This document shows positions 61,338 to 64,000 of a stretch of DNA of 64,000 bases, piece by piece. Numbering within the stretch: the first letter of the stretch is position 1; each line of letters starts with the position of its first letter. Source of the stretch: Photobacterium lutimaris (GTDB lineage Bacteria; Pseudomonadota; Gammaproteobacteria; Enterobacterales; Vibrionaceae); NCBI RefSeq assembly GCF_003025555.1, contig NZ_PYMH01000006.1, positions 62,001 through 126,000 on the forward strand, written 5' to 3'. The translations under genes and the position numbers were made by a program. The notes below the pieces were generated by a model that saw only the letters and a program-made list of their open reading frames with translations, was not told the origin of the DNA and did not search any database.

Positions 61338-61373
61338 AAAAAAAAAGCCCTAGCATTATGTTAGGACTTTTTT
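61338..61373. terminator. Terminator between yciA and yciI
   Basis: AAAAAAGCCCTA and TAGGACTTTTTT form a stem with one mismatch around a 9-base loop, A and T runs at both ends. It separates yciBA from yciI. Confidence 0.75.
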
Positions 61374-61476
61374 GCGGCTTTCTGCACTGTTCTATACCAG
61401 TCTGCATAAGTCTGTGACCGCCGTTAACATAGCAAATGGCAACGCTCAATGACTTATAGAGATTGGCACGAAACGG

Positions 61477-61872
61477 TTACTTTTTTACTGGGCGTGGGCG
61501 ACCGTTGCTGTCAATAGCAACATAGTTAAATGTGGCTTCACAGACACGGTAGCGTTCACCAACACCATCAATTGCCACAGGCTTAACCCATACCTCAAGC
61601 GCGACACTCATTGATGAGTTACCGATGCGGCTGCATTCGCCATAGCAACAGACAACATCACCCACGCTGACAGGGGCTTTGAAGGCGATGCTATCGACAG
61701 ACACGGTAACAACGCGGCCACCTGAGATCTCTTTTGCTAAGATAGCACCGGCTAAATCAAGTTGAGACATAATCCAGCCACCAAAGATATCACCGTTGGC
61801 GTTGGTGTCGGCTGGCATTGCAAGGGTGCGAAGCAGCAATTGCCCGCGAGGAATATTATTTTCTGATGTCAT
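61477..61872 (-). CDS. yciA: Acyl-CoA thioesterase YciA
   Basis: A 131-residue hotdog-fold thioesterase that hydrolyses short- and medium-chain acyl-CoAs. The motif GDIFGGWIMSQLDLAGAI holds the catalytic Asp, and VTVSVDSIAFKAPVSVGDVV is typical. It follows yciB by 14 bp, as in E. coli, so the pair is one operon. Confidence 0.94.
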   Translation of the reverse strand: MTSENNIPRGQLLLRTLAMPADTNANGDIFGGWIMSQLDLAGAILAKEISGGRVVTVSVDSIAFKAPVSVGDVVCCYGECSRIGNSSMSVALEVWVKPVAIDGVGERYRVCEATFNYVAIDSNGRPRPVKK

Positions 61873-61886
61873 GATGCGGCTCTGTA

Positions 61887-62426
61887 TTACTCTGAATCAG
61901 GTTCTTTTGGCATATGGTGGTAAATATAGCCGCCGGTGGCAAGGGTAAAGATCAAAGTCAGGATTAATAGACCGAAGACTTTGAAATTAACCCACACATC
62001 CAGCGGTAAACGAAAAGCAATATAGACATTCACGACGGCACATACAACGAAAAACAGTGCCCAAGCGCCATTGATTCGGTTCCAGACCGGATCCGGCAGG
62101 CTGATTTCTTTGCCTAACATACCTTTTATCAGCGGTTTACCTAGCAATTGACTGATAGCCAGCCCAACAGCAAAAATGCCGTATACAATGGTGACTTTCC
62201 ATTTGATGAAGTTGTCATCGTGCATGAAAATCGTTAGCCCGCCAAACACGGCAACGATGACAAACGTCACCAGTTGCATTTTCTCTACTTTTTTGTACAG
62301 CATCAAGGTTACAGCGAGTTGAATAGCGGTAGCGATAATTAACGCCCCGGTCGCTACATAGATGTCATGGGTTTTATAGAGAATAAAAAATATAACAAGA
62401 GGAATAAAATCAATCAGTTGCTTCAT
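61887..62426 (-). CDS. yciB: Inner-membrane protein YciB (septation protein A family)
   Basis: A 179-residue protein with five membrane segments, the exact length of E. coli YciB. It starts at [18 protein letters not shown]; the open frame 19 codons upstream is not conserved. Conserved stretches are [29 protein letters not shown] and [10 protein letters not shown]. The family links to cell-envelope synthesis and septation. Confidence 0.94.
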   Translation of the reverse strand: MKQLIDFIPLVIFFILYKTHDIYVATGALIIATAIQLAVTLMLYKKVEKMQLVTFVIVAVFGGLTIFMHDDNFIKWKVTIVYGIFAVGLAISQLLGKPLIKGMLGKEISLPDPVWNRINGAWALFFVVCAVVNVYIAFRLPLDVWVNFKVFGLLILTLIFTLATGGYIYHHMPKEPDSE

Positions 62427-62481
62427 GTTAAGTGTTGTTAACCATTCTGAGGGTTTCTGGGTACATAGTACCTCAGTAAGC

Positions 62482-62510
62482 AAAAAGCTGCAGGTTTAAA
62501 CCTACAGCTT
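62482..62510 (-). terminator. Terminator of the SLC1-type symporter gene
   Basis: AAGCTG-C-AGGTTTAAACCT-A-CAGCTT is a near-perfect palindrome with an A run on its left, which is a T run on the minus strand. It ends the symporter transcript. Confidence 0.85.
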
Positions 62511-62553
62511 ATTGTTTTTTATCTCAGTGAGCCGAGCTCAGTACCGCGTTTAG

Positions 62554-63813
62554 TTAGCTGCGGTGGCTTGATTCCGGCTCTGGCGTGTCCTGCGGTGCGT
62601 CGTTGATCATATTATCGACAATCACGGCACATGCGGCATCACCGGTGATGTTCAGGGCGGTACGGATCATATCGAAGATGCGGTCAAGGGCAAACAGCAG
62701 CGGCAGGCCTTCAATTGGGATACCGGCGGCAAGCAATACGGCTACCACCAAGAATGATGGTCCCGGTACACCGGCCTGACCAACAGCACCTAGGGTTGAG
62801 GTGATGATAATGGCCATGTAGGCACCCATACCCAACTCAATATTGAACATCTGGGCAAAGAAGATTGCGACCAAGCCGTAATAGATGGCATTGCCGCTCA
62901 TGTTAATAGTTGCGCCAAGTGGAAGAACGAACGAGGCAGTAGAGTTCTTCACACCAAGCTCTTCTTCACATACTTCCATGGTCACCGGGAGGGTTGCCAT
63001 TGAAGAAGCCGTAGATAGTGCGACGGCCTGTGGCTTTTTCATTGCCGATAAGAACTTACGCGGTGAGGTTTTGCTAAAGACCTTGATCATGGCAGGATAG
63101 AAGATAAAGCCATAGATCAGAATCGCGATGATGTAGACCACAAATAGCTTGAACACCACCATCAGGGCACCAAAGCCAAAAGTACCGACAGCATCAGCCA
63201 TCAGGCCGAATACCCCCAACGGAGCGACTTTCATTACGACGTTGATCATCCATACCATGGCGTCGACAATGGCATTAACACCGTTGATAAGAGGGTCACG
63301 GCGCTCTTTTTCCAACTTTGAAACAGCGATACCGAAGAAAAGGCAGAAAACCAAGATTTGGAGGATATTCGCTTCGTTCAGAGATTGGAAAACATTGGTT
63401 GGGATCATACCCAGTACGGTTGCCCAGAACGTCGGCATTTCACCTTTATCGGCATAGACGTTGGAGAACATGCCTTCGACGCCAGTCATGTCGACACCCA
63501 CACCCGGCTGGAAGACCACCCCCATAAATAGGGCAAGCGCAACAGCGACCGCGGAAGTCAGGCCGAAAAAGCCCAGCGTCGACAGGCCGACTTTTCCTGC
63601 CGATTGGCTACTGCCAAGGCCGGCTGCACCGGAGATAATCGCCACGGCAACCAATGGGATCACCAACATTTTGATCAGATGGATGAAGATGCTGCCCAGC
63701 GGGGCAAACATACTGGCAGATTGACCCATCATCGCACCGACCAGGGTCCCCACACACATGGCTATGACGACTTGTACGCCGATATTGCCAAACAGTCCTT
63801 TTTCTTTTAACAC
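62554..63813 (-). CDS. Dicarboxylate/amino acid:cation symporter (SLC1/DAACS family)
   Basis: A 419-residue glutamate-transporter-fold protein with eight membrane segments and two re-entrant loops. HP1 is in ALSTASSMATLPVTMEV, helix 7 in VLPLGATINMSGNAIYYG, and HP2 in TSTLGAVGQAGVPGPSFL, ending with ALDRIFDMIRTALNITGD. It is near the GltP/GltT and SstT branches; the substrate (glutamate, aspartate, serine or dicarboxylate) is undecided. It begins at GTG with GAGG upstream. Beyond it, to the window end, 190 bp are AT-rich without a gene. Confidence 0.9.
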   Translation of the reverse strand: MLKEKGLFGNIGVQVVIAMCVGTLVGAMMGQSASMFAPLGSIFIHLIKMLVIPLVAVAIISGAAGLGSSQSAGKVGLSTLGFFGLTSAVAVALALFMGVVFQPGVGVDMTGVEGMFSNVYADKGEMPTFWATVLGMIPTNVFQSLNEANILQILVFCLFFGIAVSKLEKERRDPLINGVNAIVDAMVWMINVVMKVAPLGVFGLMADAVGTFGFGALMVVFKLFVVYIIAILIYGFIFYPAMIKVFSKTSPRKFLSAMKKPQAVALSTASSMATLPVTMEVCEEELGVKNSTASFVLPLGATINMSGNAIYYGLVAIFFAQMFNIELGMGAYMAIIITSTLGAVGQAGVPGPSFLVVAVLLAAGIPIEGLPLLFALDRIFDMIRTALNITGDAACAVIVDNMINDAPQDTPEPESSHRS

Positions 63814-64000
63814 GGTTAGATACCTCAGTTGTGTTCAATATTGTTCGCAAATCTATTGGCGATTTGTTCTGTAATTGTAGTAATTGTTAATTCAATAGTT
63901 CGCGCGTGTGTTTTTACACGGAATTATCAGGTTAATCAATCCTTCTTTTACCAGATTGGCGTTATTGGCTTTCAATCTAGTCATTATTGATACCTGGCGT

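Overview
The window is a chromosomal stretch from a gammaproteobacterium of the family Vibrionaceae. The support is the set of proteins (rhombosortase, GbpA, GspS-beta type pilotin, AlaE, YciA/YciB/YciI, a LplT-PlsC fusion) and a gene order alaA-yfbR-dgt-DTW-rhombosortase that I recall from Vibrio. Photobacterium, Grimontia or a close relative is my guess; the genus cannot be fixed from this sequence. Gene density is high. There is no prophage, intact insertion sequence, integron or CRISPR array. Base composition is even except for one AT-rich gene at 13.4-14.5 kb.

Layout. 0-6.4 kb: the end of ppiD, a secreted ComEA-like protein, rrtA, a DTW-domain tRNA modification gene, the dgt-yfbR nucleotide-hydrolase pair and alaA. 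Three intergenic arrays with a 7-bp period lie here. 6.9-13.2 kb: a menaquinone operon menF-menD-menH-menC-menE with overlapping genes but no menB. 13.4-17.3 kb: a foreign-looking pyruvyl-transferase gene, a transporter/acyltransferase fusion and a TetR regulator. 17.6-29.5 kb: small conserved genes (TM2, Tim44-like, YkgJ, YcgN, dusC, YecA-like, mutT), alaE and a giant mechanosensitive channel. 29.8-30.1 kb: two serine tRNAs. 30.2-34.1 kb: a CitA/CitB-like two-component system divergent from a DASS anion transporter.

34.2-44.9 kb is the assimilatory nitrate island: nasA divergent from cobA-nirB-nirD, then a NarK-family transporter and a PP2C-kinase fusion. I see three sigma-54-type promoters with NtrC-like half-sites. 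The genes form one pathway: uptake of nitrate (transporter), nitrate to nitrite (NasA), nitrite to ammonium (NirBD), and siroheme precursor supply (CobA). The kinase/phosphatase is a possible post-translational control.

45.2-64 kb: gbpA (chitin-active LPMO), an iron alcohol dehydrogenase, a GGDEF protein paired with a periplasmic SUOX-like protein, an osmoprotectant ABC operon behind a multi-hairpin leader, a nitrilase, cardiolipin synthase, an NSS transporter, RNA modification enzymes, a type II secretion pilotin, yciI, yciA-yciB and an SLC1-type symporter.

No dramatic new defence or mobile system is visible. The best leads are the sigma-54/NtrC layout of the nitrate island with its kinase-phosphatase, the heptamer arrays, the interleaved divergent starts of rrtA and the DTW gene, the missing menB, and the hairpin-rich leader before the ABC operon.
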